Shown here piece by piece: positions 40,035 to 51,639 of a stretch of 64,000 nucleotides of DNA. Numbering within the stretch: position 1 is the stretch's first letter; each line of letters begins with the position of its first letter. Below the pieces are notes generated by a model. It was not told the origin of the DNA and did no database searches. It saw only the letters and a list, made by a program, of their open reading frames with translations. The stretch is taken from positions 2,529,055 to 2,593,054 of the forward strand of contig JAYGXS010000005.1 in assembly GCA_036362985.1 (NCBI GenBank), written 5' to 3'. Position numbers and translations under genes: made by a program. The stretch comes from Ligula intestinalis. Taxonomy: Eukaryota > Platyhelminthes > Cestoda > Diphyllobothriidea > Diphyllobothriidae.

Positions 40035-40798
40035 CAGAGAAGGCACAAAGCATGTTGTCTTTTCCAGCTCCACAGTCCATAAATCAGCTCCACCGTTTCA
40101 TCGGCCTTATCAACTACTACCGGTGTTTCATGCCAAAATGCGCCACCACCCTGGCACCTTTGACAGATCTTTTGAAGTCAAAGGCCAAGTTGCTTCAACT
40201 TTCACCCAGTGCTCTTGAAGCATTCGAGGCAGCCAAGAAAGCACTCGCTGATGTCTTCCTGCTTCATCAGCTGAGCACCGATGCTGATACACAGCTTATT
40301 CTGACCACCGATGCCTCAAACATTACCGTCAGCGCAGTTCTGCAGCAACAAGTGCACATACAGTTGCAGCCGCTGGCTATTTTCTCCCAAAAGCTTCAGC
40401 CGGCACAGACTCGCTATCGTGCTTACTCGCATGAAATTCTCGCCATTTACCTGGCCATCCGACATTTTCGCCACCTGCTCGAGTGGAGAGATTTTTAGGT
40501 CCACACGGATCACAAACCGCTCACTTATGCCCTCAAAGCTAAGCCGGATCGATATTCGCCGCGCGAAGTACGCCACCTTGACCACATCTCTCAATTGACC
40601 TCAAACATACACTATGTCCGCGATGATGAGAATGTCGCTGCTGATGCCTTGTCCCGTCCAGAGGTCAACGCTCTTATCACCACTTTAGACCTGACGAAGC
40701 TTGCAGAAGCTCAGGCGCTTGATGAATCCATCATTGAAATGCTTGCATCTTCTAATAATAACAATAAGTTCTGTGCTTCAGCTGCGTGACGCTCCCCT
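40035..40798 (+). pseudogene. RT connection and RNase H of the Gypsy element
   Basis: Reads HRFIGLINYYRCFMPKCATT, TDLLKSKAKLLQL, ILTTDASNITVSAVLQQQV, RAYSHEILAIYLAIRHFRHL, a TAG stop at 40496-40498, then HTDHKPLTYALKAKPDR and AADALSRPEVNA. The TDAS Asp of RNase H is present. The stop is private to this copy; the Gypsy fragment at 21669 has Gln there. Confidence 0.85.
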
Positions 40799-42000
40799 CC
40801 CAGCGTCGTCAGGGTCGATCATGTGTGATTTTTCTACAGGTGCGCCTCGTCGTGTAGTACTTCAATCCTACCGGAAGGTTGATTTCGACCACTTCCATTC
40901 GCTATGTCACCCCGGTGTTGTGCCGGCCAGAAAATCATCGCAGCCCGTTTCTTCTGGCCAAATATGTACACTGACGTTGCTACCTGGACCAGGCGATGCT
41001 TAGCCTGCCAAAAGAATAAGGTCCAGTGACACACCGTTTCACCTCCCAGCTCGTTCGCGGTTCCCGATACCTGTTTTCAATACGTCCACATGGACTTAGT
41101 TGGACCGTTACCCCCATCTTACGGTTTCATGTACATTCTGACCAATGTTGATCGTTTCACAAGATGGCCGTTCCTTTCTCGGATACCTCGGCAGAGAATA
41201 TTGCCATGGTTTTCCTTACGCACTGGATAGCCAACTTCGGTGTTCCAGCTACACTCACCACTGACAGCGGAAGTCAGTTTACATCTGCACTCTTCCTTGA
41301 GTTCACCACACTGCTCGGGTGCTCGCATATGACCACCACTGCCTATTACCCAGCATCAAACGGCATCGTGGAACGCCCTCACTGTCAGTTAAAGTCTGCG
41401 TTGATGTCTCAACCTGCCCCGCACAACTGGAGTGACAAACTGCCGTTCATCCTCCTCGGCATCCGCTCGGCTTTTAAGGAAGACATTCAATGAACTGCTG
41501 CCGATCTCGGTTTTGGCATATCCCTCCGTTTACCAAGTAAGCTCGTTCAGTCTTCCTCCGTCGCTCCTGACGCCACGAAAAACGTCCTGCAACAGCTGCA
41601 GCAACGCATGGCCGCACTTCGCCCAACCCCCACACGCAATACACCTTGACGCATTTTCGTGCACGACGACTTGCACAAAACCCCATTCGTGTTTGTCCAG
41701 CACGACGCAGTTCGCAGGCCCCTTTGCCAACCATACAATGGTCCCTTCAAAGTGCTTGAATGGAGGGACGAATTTTTCGTCATTCAAAGGGCTGATGCTA
41801 CTGATACGGTCTCCATAGACAAACTGAAGCCGGCCTACGTTGAATGCACTCCACCATCACCTGGTCCGTCCACTTCAACGGCACCTTCATCCTGCACTCC
41901 ACCTGCTGCCCCCAGCCAACCGCCACCCTCCCCACCCGAACCTACCCCCATCCCTTTCACCCCCCTTCAACTCATTCCCTCCTTCCACTCGTTCTGGTAG
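40790..42000 (+). pseudogene. Integrase of the Gypsy element
   Basis: The zinc region (VDFDHFHSLCHPGV; RRCLACQKN) leads to the core motifs MDLVGPLPPSYGFMYILTNV, TLTTDSGSQFTSALFLEF and ASNGIVERPHCQLK, which contain the D, D and E residues. The C-terminal module reads RPLCQPYNGPFKVLEWRD and VSIDKLKPAYV and is followed by a Pro-rich end. Frame breaks near 40760 and 41165 are shared with the fragment at 21669-23392; a 1-bp loss near 40920 is not. Confidence 0.85.
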
Positions 42001-42107
42001 ACATGTTAGTTTTCCTACCAACTTGCGAGACTTTGTTGCATAACCTTTTTGCACATCCTCTTTTTGTCGACCGTTTGTAACCCACTAACGCTCTGGTGGG
42101 GGAGTTA

Positions 42108-42298
42108 TGTGGTCTCTTAACTCAACTTGTGCATTGCTTAAATTTATAAATTTTCGAATTTCGTTTGAACTCGAAATGCAACACTATCCAGTCTGACCAC
42201 GTGCTCTTCGCTAGCAACTTTCTTGTTTACAACTCTCCACAGCACAGTTTCGCTCCTCGCATGCCGCTGTTTCTTTCACCATCCAACGACGCCTTTCT
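42108..42298 (+). repeat. 3' LTR of the Gypsy element
   Basis: Starts TGTGGTCTCTTAACTCAA after the polypurine tract and ends at GCCTTTCT. It is directly followed by TGGTGATCATTCCCGGG, which resembles a primer-binding site and would normally follow a 5' LTR. Confidence 0.75.
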
Positions 42299-45200
42299 CT
42301 GGTGATCATTCCCGGGCTCAGAAGAATCCTACGGCAATTTATCAACGAGATTTCTCTCAAATCTCGCGATTGCGACCCATGAACTTGGATCCCGGTCTTC
42401 ACAAAGTCATCATTTGGCAAGTCAACTTCTTGGCTTAATGCTGGCAAGGATCGTAAAGGATCTAAGTGATTTGTATCATTTGCTAATCTTCATTGTTATC
42501 GTTGTAAACCGTTTTTACGCTTTTTCTGCTAGGATAGCCAGGTAAATTACTCACTAGAGGTTTGCTTACACTAAAAAGTTTTCCATTGCGTTTTCGCCAA
42601 GACCTTTTGTATATTTGTAGGGATGTAGTCTCTACAAGCTCATTTGCGGACATGCCAGTCAGTGACTAATAGATTTTAATCAAATTGTCGGGAACAATTT
42701 TAAACGTACCATTTTCGTATGCTCAGAGTTATTGCCTGCCACCATATTTTTGTTATTATTTCGATAATTATATTGCGAAAATGTTCAGATCTTCCATGAA
42801 ATTCTAATAAAGACCTTACAATTTTCACTGGCATTAGTCAATTGACCATAAATAATGAATATATTATAAATGCTTAGCAGAACCCTCAAAATAAGATATA
42901 TATTTAAAGCTTTTACCTAAATAACCAGCTTTTATCATATTTCTCATGCAGCCGTCTCTTGTGTGTCATAGTTTCAGAACCACCCAATCATGTGAACTCA
43001 TTGCCAAGAAAAATGAACGTCTATTATAAAAGTCGCAAAAAAATATGCTCAAGATTGATTTAGAAAAATTCTAAAAAAGTGAGCTCTTCAAAAATAGCTT
43101 TACTTATATATTTTGGCGCCTAATGTCTGCGTACTTTAATTTTTTGATAAAAAGGTCAAGGTCAGAATGTGCAAGTTTGGCCACTGGATTGATTTTCATA
43201 ACAATTAGGGATATTTCTTTTGTATTAAATGAAAGAGCTACTTGTTTTATCTAAAGCGGAACAGTTTTCAGCATATTTGGTTACTTATAGACTAAGTTCT
43301 ACAATAACAAATACAAAGTGGCAATAATATCAATGGCAATTTTGAATAAAAAACTGATTCGCAATGTCCCGTGACAACCCTGTCAAAAGTTTTTTATGTT
43401 AACTGTCTCCATCCTCATATCGATTTTACAATTAATTTGGTTGCCATACCTTAAGTAAGTTCTCAAACGCATTCCCCGCCTGTAACCCCTCAAATATAAA
43501 ATGTAAATGTAATGTGGAGTCATGCAAATAACAACTTCAAAAGTTTATTACTCCAGTTTATGGCATGAAACTTGGCAGATTTTTAAAATATACAATTTAA
43601 AAATTACTTCGCTCTTCCATTCCCAAAAGTAATGCGCTATCTTCTAATTACAAAAACATCAATTTCATGGATGCTAAACAAATTTTTACGATTTGTGAAC
43701 GGATATGATTAAAAAGTTTCTGCTCTTCATGAATGTTCTTTTATAGTGCAACATGTACACGCAAGAAGTTCTTTTCCGCAGCGTTTAATAGCATAGAAAA
43801 TTCCTCGGATATCAACAAACGCTGGATTTCGCCCATTTTCGCCGCCATTTTCTCCAAGTATTTTGATCTTAAAGTAATTAAATTCAAGTAAACAACATCT
43901 TGCGACCCAATTCAACCCAATAAAATAACTTAACAACCTCAGGTGTGCGTTAAATCCTTCAATCCTCAACCTTAAATCAGATATGCAATCTACACTGCAT
44001 ACATAAAAAAGGAGATGCTTATGGTGTGCTCATTGCTGCAGAGACATTGGGCGCAAATTTAGATGAATATATTGACGCCTAGTTTGATCAGACGATGAAA
44101 GAGTTAAGCATAGACAGTGAGCCTGATAAGCCACGCGAAATCATTTATGAATTCGACTGAAGTATAGTTTGTAAATCCAGACCAAACTTCGCTTTGGTTG
44201 TACAAAAGTCCAAACTTTGTCCCAGAAAATAGGTGAACGAAACTTACTGATAGCAGCTATGAATTCGATTGTAAATTTCATCACAGAAGATTGGCTGCAG
44301 GCTAAAATAACGGTTGAGAAATATGTTGTTCATGTGATCACGAAAAGAGAGGTTAAAAATAAGAAGTTATGGACCTCAAAGTCGTAAGTCTTTGACAGCA
44401 CAGAGAACCAAATCAAACTGCCAGCTGTTTAGCTTATTAAAGATGAAGCGAAAATCGTTGACGTAACTATCGCTCCAGATTTAAACGCACCTATAACAGA
44501 CTAAAATGTGCCTTTAAAGTTAAGTTTACCCTTTTTGCTCAAGACTACTAAAGCTCATAATGACTCTGTACATCGCACGGAGTGTAACCTTTACGATGAC
44601 AATAAAGAAGACTGTAAGTGTGACTTTTCGGAAGACTCAATGAATGCACATGCACGTTTGTTCGTCACGCCGCTTGGAAAAAGTAGCCATGTTAACTTGC
44701 TGGGAGCATGTTGCTTGTACACCGAGCAACTGGAGATCATCGAGGTCTGAAAAAATTACCATCGAGGGTCTTCTGTTGTGAGCAAAAACGAATTATGACT
44801 AAAATATTGGCAATACGTTCTTTTCGGAGGTCCGCTTGTCCAGTTAAGATAATCGGAGGGTTTTCAGCGATGTTAGGCATCGTAATTTCCCCATAAAATG
44901 CGTCTTAACGGGAGTCGACCTCCTTATTTATCATGTAGTCAGCTGAGTCAGATAACCGGAAGAATAACTTCTCGATAATATGAACAGAAGCAGTATTACC
45001 TTTAAATTACGAGGAAGTTTGCGGAAAGCAGGAAGAGATAAGATTGGGTGCCCGTAGATCACGGAAAAATTATAAAACACAAATAACAGAATCATAATCA
45101 AGCCAAAAGTACTCTTCAGTAACATAAACCGCAGATCAAACAATAAAGAGCTGGTTGCAGTGCCCAAGCTCGAGAACGTCGAGGACAGGGGTAAAACTCG

Positions 45201-45325
45201 AGATAAGACGGAACACCTGAAAATGAACAATTTTTGTACAACTTAAGCACCTGGATATCATCTTCGGTTTTAGGCATTTGTTTTTACCAAGAAAGCGAAT
45301 TTTAACTAGACAGACCTTCCTACAA
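42299..45325. other. AT-rich stretch; possible decayed coding sequence near 44050-44750
   Basis: Most of it is AT-rich with no feature. Around 44030-44160 a frame with stops reads TLGANLDEYIDA and DSEPDKPREIIYEFD, and 44508-44750 is open, but I do not recognise any family. It could be an old retroelement ORF. Confidence 0.3.
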
Positions 45326-45327
45326 TA

Positions 45328-45721
45328 CAGGGTGTGCCAAAAAATGTATAGACACCTCAAATAATTGTAGACTTTGTAATTATTGTCATTTATTATTTAA
45401 AGAAATGTAAAACTATTTACGAGTACCATTTAAATTGTTATTTTTAACGCATATTCTCAAACTGACGTCCATTTAATCCAGACACCACTGACAATGCGAA
45501 GCAATGGAATCGCACACACCATAAAACAATTCCATTCGCATTGGGCGCGTTCATGTTCAATGGCTTCTCTTTTTCTCATTTGTTTAAGATATGATGAAAA
45601 TGCAGTGGGATAACAATAAAATCGTACTGTTTAACACTTTTAAATTGTTCAACGACCAAAATTATAATAAACCTCAAAGTTAAAATTGTTAAAAATGTGT
45701 ACACATTTTTGGGACACCCTT
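45328..45721 (-). mobile_element. Mariner/Tc1-type deletion derivative (MITE-like)
   Basis: A 394-bp unit bounded by TA dinucleotides (45326-45327, 45722-45723) with terminal inverted repeats of about 26 bp, CAGGGTGTGCCAAAAAATGT on the left and AAGGGTGTCCCAAAAATGTG on the right read inward. On the - strand the interior ends a frame with SGLNGRQFENMR and a stop, like a mariner-family transposase C-terminus. This suggests an internally deleted autonomous element, moved in trans by a transposase. Confidence 0.75.
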
Positions 45722-46229
45722 TAGTAATGTAAAATGTGTAATTGACATAAGAAGATGTAATGAAGGAACATTCCATGCTTAGCGAACCAAAGTTACCGAA
45801 TTCAGACCAAATACTGACCAAAACAGCGGAAGAGTTAGTTTACGCACCCCACTGACCAATTTCGCGTATTTTACAGTCATTTAGACAAAGATACTTTGGT
45901 CTAGTTTATCAGGGGCGGTGCTAGCAAAAGCGCGAGCAACTTCATGCAAGTCTAAATGCAAAGTAGAAAAGTTATTACAAAAATCGATCGACGAGCTACA
46001 GTAAAGTTCCTAGGAGACTTCAATGACAATGTCCAACACAGATTTCGACAAAAAAATCAACTTAAACTAATATGCTCTATACAGTGAGACAATGGTTTAG
46101 GTTATTTCATACTTTCGAATACTATACAACGTCCACGAATCTGGGATGAGGGTGAATTCATTAAATTGGATAGGGGCTTCTTGATCGAAGTATGACAGTC
46201 TAGGTGCATTGGCAATTCAATATGAAATT
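45722..46229. other. AT-rich sequence without recognised feature
   Basis: No frame or repeat recognised. Confidence 0.35.
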
Positions 46230-46500
46230 AAGTGCCATTTATCCATGGTATACCTCAGGGCTCCGTTTTCGGACCAGTGCAATCCTTTATTTATGTTAGC
46301 GACTTTACTTACTTAATTGCCTGCAAAGGAGTCATGCTTACAGATTCTTACTTTCTTTAGTATAATTACATTTAACAGACATCCTCTCCCTAGGAAGTAA
46401 TAGTGATAGTTGCTTTTTGTGGTAACCTTCTTCGCCTAGAGTGCTCTGCCTGCGGACATTGTCAACCGAGGACACGTTTAAGATGAATTTAGAGCAGTAT
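46230..46500 (+). mobile_element. CR1-like LINE relic (copy D)
   Basis: At about 46240-46330 one frame reads PFIHGIPQGSVFGPVQSFIY, the GVPQGSVLGPLLF motif of CR1 reverse transcriptases. At 46438-46475 SALPADIVNRG matches WNALPADIV of the CR1 C-terminus (compare copy B at 61828). The palm motif is absent. A CCTGACCTGACCTG tail at 47187-47220 may be its 3' end. Confidence 0.55.
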
Positions 46501-49059
46501 AGCCACAATGTCATCTGAGATTAGCACAAAGCAACCGTAACAGGACACTACCAAAAATTTTGTTATCATAAAATATACTACTGGCTATGTTTCAAAAGTA
46601 TTTGTTTAGAATTATTAACTCGTGAATTTTCGTTGTCATTGCTTGCATCTGTGCAAACCACTGTGATCGCATCAGTTATCGTCTCCACTGAACCTTGTGA
46701 TCCTAGGCTACGAGGCCTTACACAATTCTTTCTAATGGCTGTCCATAACCGACTGCTGAGGATTGTGGCGGGCCCCTCTGCTTTAGTAACCTTGACGGCA
46801 GACTCAGTAATCAGCAAGGGCGTATGCTTGGCACATTTCCAACACTTCTGTGATGGCCTTGTGACCTCTGCGATCTGCTTTTCATATGAACTTAAGGACA
46901 TTGATAAAAATGTGATTGGCTCCTCCTGAAAACTGTTGATTACTCCCACCAGCAATCCATCATACTCGTATATACTTTTACCCTGCGAGTGACAGTATTT
47001 ATCCCTAAAACCAACCGATAGGCACTTAAACCTCTATAATTCCCGAACACCACCTAAGAAGTATTTTCATTCTCTGCTCTGTTTACCCAGTTTGATATAC
47101 TGGCATAGCCATTTTTTGAAATTTTCTGTTGAACTAATGTATTTCATAGCTGTTCTGTATCAGTAGAGATTTCGAATGTGGTTATTTATATTTCAATGAA
47201 TTAACCTGACCTGACCTGTCTTCGAAAAGAAAACACATTTAACTTTAGAATTATAGTTCATAACTGAGGCCAGTCACTGCACTCACATGTCACAAGACTT
47301 GTGAAGGTTCTCATACATTGTGTACCGAAAAAGCGTCATCATGCCTTGTTTAAGACGTCTTACCATACAAGATAAAGAAGACTACGATAGGGGGTGAAAA
47401 CAAATTCACATATGTAAATGACTACGAGGTTGCAAGCACTACGAAAGCGCGTTATTTGTGTAAAGTCCTATCCCCACCGAAACCTGAGCTGCTCAGTAAG
47501 ATGAAATACTTTTTGTGCTATCTGGCAGCTAGAGGAATCGGTATATGAAATCATCCAGTAATACTGGTGGAATCACGAAATTATTCAGAAGAGGGCAAAT
47601 ATTTCCGTGTTTGAAATTTTACACCTACCCAAATTGCAGCGAGAAGAATAGACAGAAGGGGTGGGTAGATCAATGCAGTCTTTTCCATGCTTATTTTACC
47701 TCTTTAGGATTAATAAAAGCCCTTACTAGAAGTTTAGACCGAAAGCACAGAAAAAAATGTTCTGTAATGGAGAACGCTTCGTTTCTCCATCACAGAACAT
47801 TAACCGGATACGGACCATTCTGTGGACCATAAACCTTCCTTCCAAGTTCTTTTTCGAGAACGAACAACTCGAACCTTGCACAACCTGGAGGCAGCCAACA
47901 TACGGCGGTCAAAACCAGACTTATGTAAACAGTTGGAGCATGTGGTTTACCTAGCTTTGCCCTGGTAAAATTCGGCTCCCAGATGTACACAGCTCCTTTC
48001 CAAACTCGTTTGCCTTAGACGTTTTTCCCCACCCTTTTGCTGCTCCTAGTGTTTTAACTTTCTTACGTTATTGATGAGCCTCTTGGCCATTTTATATGAC
48101 CTTGCTGTTTTTGTCGATTTTTCTGTATAAATTCAATTGTGTGTTTTCTCCTGCATTAGAGGTAGCAGCTGATGAGCGCTGCTGAAATTTATGAATTCAA
48201 TAAATCCTTCTGTTCTGGAAATGTGCACATTTGCATTTAGAAAATTTGCTTTAGACATATTTTTTGAACATTTTAGGCAAAAACGTCCTCCATTCAAAAG
48301 GAATAACAGTAGGCACACACAATCAGAAAACCGGGAAAGCATTTGTAATCAATAATCGCCAGTGACTGCAATTTTCGACATTGGGGAAGAATGTCCTTGG
48401 AAAGGTCGTCTAATAGAAGCCAAATTGGAAGATTAACTATCCCGAAAATCGGCGAGCAAAAATCACTTTCCTATAGGATGCTCATTGGTTAATTTATCAA
48501 AACCTAAAACAAAATACATGCTACCAACGAAAAATCCAAACCCAAAGAATCTAGTTTGGTTTTACGAATAAACATACAATAATGCCTCTCTACCGCCTCA
48601 GTGGTCTTACATTTGGGCACACATAAGAATCAAAACGTGAAAATAAGGATACATATGCAAAACGGATCATATAAACTGTTAATAAACTGGCCAAGAACAA
48701 AATATGACCAAGCAACAGCAAACATTAAATAAAACGGTAGCAAGCAAGAATAGAGACATTCGCCATACGGCTAACTCAGCCAATTTTATGCACGCGAAAG
48801 GCGTTTGAACGGGCATCACGGCTTCTATGGCCAATGACCAACTCTACCTCCGTCCACAGGCTTTCCACCATGCCGCGAAACAATGACGAGGCACCGACGA
48901 CAGGCCGTGAGTCTATAGCACCTTGCGTCTTCACGTCCCCCAGAAATAGGCGAGACAGCTATGAACTATTTGTCATTCGCTCGCTCGCTCCCTCCCTCCC
49001 TCTATAGTGCCTTATGTTGACTAGAATGTGACCTTGCTGATTTTTCAAATCTCTCCCCC
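46501..49059. other. No supported gene; short LINE-type tail at 47187-47220
   Basis: The 46578-46955 open frames on both strands were not recognised. A weak hammerhead-like string lies at 48170-48205. Otherwise AT-rich and featureless. Confidence 0.35.
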
Positions 49060-49800
49060 TAATGAGCACGGATTTGCCAAAACAAGCGAACATACGAGTC
49101 CCAGGAAGTAATTGAGAAGAAGACGACTCAACCGCTTGGACAATACTTTTATTCGCCTGACGTTTCGACATCCGTCGCGGATTCATCATCAGAGGCATTA
49201 GCAGAAAACGGTAGCAGAAACGAATAATGCATGAACAGAAGTTTGCAGTTCTTATAGGATACAGTCATTACTGTAAACATGCAGCGAAAATTAACGTTAA
49301 TTGCCTTTTTGCGTGTGAATAGTTTGCTGGGCGGCATGCGAACTCTAAATTGTTGAACTTCCATAATGTGCGGTAGACACTGGCGTGATGACTGCGCGGC
49401 CATATGGCCCTCCGGTATTGGCGTAGGCTGACGGATTGACCTATTCATTCCCCAAGTGGTGACTTGCTTTGGCCAAATTGAGGCTCAGCGCTGAGTATGG
49501 GTTGGGCAAATCGTTGCACTTGTTTATGGATTGGGGGCCTTTGAACCATGACTCAAGTAGTTCTTGGCTCACCCAATTGTCACCTCTTGCGAGAATTTCG
49601 GCCTCATCAAATTGACGGTGTGGTCAAGTCTCGTCGAATGAGCCGTAACTTGAGAATTTGCGACATCTCGCCGCACTCCTGCCGCGTGTTCGGCAATTCG
49701 TGTCTTGAGAAGTCTGCCGGTTTCTGAAAATTTCTCCCTCTAACGACCATTGATTTGTTGCCTTAGCTTGCATTTGTTACATTTAATTCCTCCAATATTG
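49060..49800 (-). mobile_element. Penelope-like element 3' part: endonuclease, 3' UTR, hammerhead-like motif
   Basis: On the - strand, broken frames from about 49800 to 49450 read ETGRLLKTRIAEHAAGVRRD, NSQVTAHSTRLDHTVN and similar, matching the PLE endonuclease (YVGETGR..TRI.EH ... AEH....GH). Downstream, 49196-49155 carries the hammerhead-like motif and then AATAAAAG and a TCTTCTTCTCAATTACTTCC block found after other PLE ends here. The order coding region, 3' UTR, hammerhead is the arrangement expected of a PLE. Stops interrupt the endonuclease. Confidence 0.7.
49155..49196 (-). ncRNA. Hammerhead ribozyme-like motif (PLE)
   Basis: Reads GCCT-CTGATGA-stem II-GAAACGTC-AGGC. Both conserved boxes match the hammerhead consensus, stem I is 4 perfect base pairs (GCCT/AGGC), and the stem III side is the self-complementary ACGT typical of PLE hammerheads, which need dimers to fold. 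Stem II (ATCCG/CGGAT) is offset from the core by mismatches, so activity is doubtful. Confidence 0.55.
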
Positions 49801-49974
49801 TAGAGTGATTGCCCAAGGAGGATAAATCAAAAGCGCTCGTTGGCCTAACCTGACTTTCCGAAGAAGAGAAAGCATCTTTAAAATAGTAAAATAAGAAAAC
49901 TAATCAAAAAGAACGATAGTTAAAACAATATAAATGAAAAAAAAACAAACAATGACCAAAAACTGGCAAGACAA

Positions 49975-50175
49975 TGAGCTAGTGGCTTGATGGCTAGAGC
50001 GCTAGACGTGGATCAAAATGGTTGCGAGTTCGAGGCTCAGGTGAGCACCACTTAGTTCTGGACATGACTGGCTGGCGACGACTAATAAGCCAGAAATGGC
50101 CATCCTAGTCTCATTGATCTCTGTCGCTGACGGCCCTCTGCCTATATAACCAGCCACCTTGCGGTATATGCTCAA
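49975..50175 (+). mobile_element. tRNA-related SINE
   Basis: The head has an A-box-like TGGCTTGATGG (49983-49993) and a B-box-like GAGTTCGAGGC (50026-50036) with suitable spacing, followed by an unrelated body containing GAAATGGCCATCC. It does not fold as a full tRNA gene. A block near 21615-21640 (GGAATGGCCATC) may be a distant relative. The 3' end was not defined. Confidence 0.5.
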
Positions 50176-51630
50176 CTGAGCGCTCCAAAGGCACCCTAGA
50201 CGGACGCATGTGTCCTCTAACAGATCGGCATAGACCTATCTCCTTCTTTTTTCGTATCCTATCTGGTAGTTGGGGATATTATTAAATAGATGAAGGCCGA
50301 GTATGCTCGAAACAGACTGTCTCAGTTAACCCACAGTTACCGTCCTGCCTCCTCTGTCTGCAGCTATAACATGGCTGACTTCGGCCTGATAGGTGTTTGT
50401 GAAATTTGCCAAACATGGGGGGTGTTGCTTGCTTTGAGAAGCAATGTGGTTAAACATGGTGAACGATGTTTAAAAGGCGAGCATTTTAGATGACCTTAAG
50501 AAGACCAGTCGGTCAGAAAGGGCTCTTTTGGTTATCCATTTTTTTTTCAAATTTTTAGCGTCCTTTTTCTTCTTTGCAAAGCTCGGCCCCTTTAGCAAAA
50601 TAAAAGGCTACGCGCATCTTTCCTTCCTCTTCTGGGAGAGGAGGAGGTCAAAACTATGCCCGCGTGACTCTTTGAGTTCCTTTTGCAGTATGGACAACCA
50701 GAAAGCTCATTTATTTCAAGCCAAACTGTGAGAGATTTCAAAACCGAATTGAAACGTTAAATAAAAAAAAAACAAGTCAGCCAACCGCAGACAGAAAATT
50801 TGGGACAGATGTGACGGTTGGGTTAAAGACCATAAAAAATCTATTAAATCTGTGTGCAGATGGTATTCATCATTTACTTAGAAGATGCAATAGTTGAAAA
50901 GGCGAGGTGGAGCTGAATATTTCTGGATTACAGGAAGAAGAGAGTGCTTCCAATCTGCTTCAAGTTTGCATGCATTACATCTATCCAAAATTCACAAGTA
51001 AGCAGTCTTTTGGGTTAATATTTCATTTAACTTTTGGCGAAATTCGATCTGCGAAAACAGAAAGTGAATTGGATATAAGTGGAGAGCACAAAAGCATCTC
51101 CAACTGTAGCTAACAAATGTGGAGAAATCTTATGAAATATCCGTTAAAAGCAAAGCATCCAGATGTATATAATATAACATTGCTTGAGTTAATGAAGAAA
51201 AGTAATTGCTCAGTCGTTCGTTAAATGGAAGAAGGGATGGATGAGGGAAGAGTTATACACCAGCAGGTTCCAGGTGCATATCAAGAGCACATTTGAAACA
51301 CTAAGAAGCAACGCAGACATCCAGTGATTTTATTGAAAAAATATAACAAATGAACAAAACGCCATAAAAGGACGAAAGATCTCAATGTGTGCACAATAAA
51401 TTAGTAGCGTTATCAGGTAATTCAACCAAAGATATTCGAAAACCAAAGAGCTGCCTATGGTTAAAAGATGACTAGGAAAGGTATAGATACAAAATAAAAA
51501 AATACAACAATTACATGCTTGCAGGGGAGAAACGAGTAGCTGTTGGTTAGTCTAAAAAGTAATAATATATGACTACTTGCTTAGCACTAGTAGTATACAA
51601 CGCACATGCAATAGCCTATTCCTTAGGGTA
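50176..51630. other. AT-rich sequence without recognised feature
   Basis: The frames at 50290, 50528 and 50907 were examined and show no domain. Confidence 0.35.
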
Positions 51631-51639
51631 ATGAGTGGC

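Larger units (their letters stand above)
38272..42298 (+). mobile_element. Ty3/Gypsy LTR retrotransposon (CsRn1/Boudicca-like), degenerate
   Basis: Two LTRs of about 191 bp bracket gag remnant, protease, reverse transcriptase, RNase H and integrase in Ty3/Gypsy order. A polypurine tract GGTGGGGGAG (42095-42104) lies just before the 3' LTR. The gag Cys box and pol sequence resemble the flatworm CsRn1/Boudicca lineage. The start of gag is lost and replaced by AT-rich sequence containing a repeated AGTTTACAGGCAATTG. Stops and frameshifts occur in protease, RT, RNase H and integrase. No clear target duplication was seen. Confidence 0.87.

Noticed and set aside
46578..46955. 125-codon frame on the - strand.
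   Set aside because: No recognisable family, mirrored by an open frame on the other strand, and it lies within a LINE relic region.
48972..49005. GCTC/CCCT-rich run as a regulatory motif.
   Set aside because: Looks like a short imperfect microsatellite only.
49975..50045. Functional tRNA gene.
   Set aside because: A- and B-box-like blocks are present but no cloverleaf with paired acceptor arms can be drawn, and the sequence continues into a SINE-like body.
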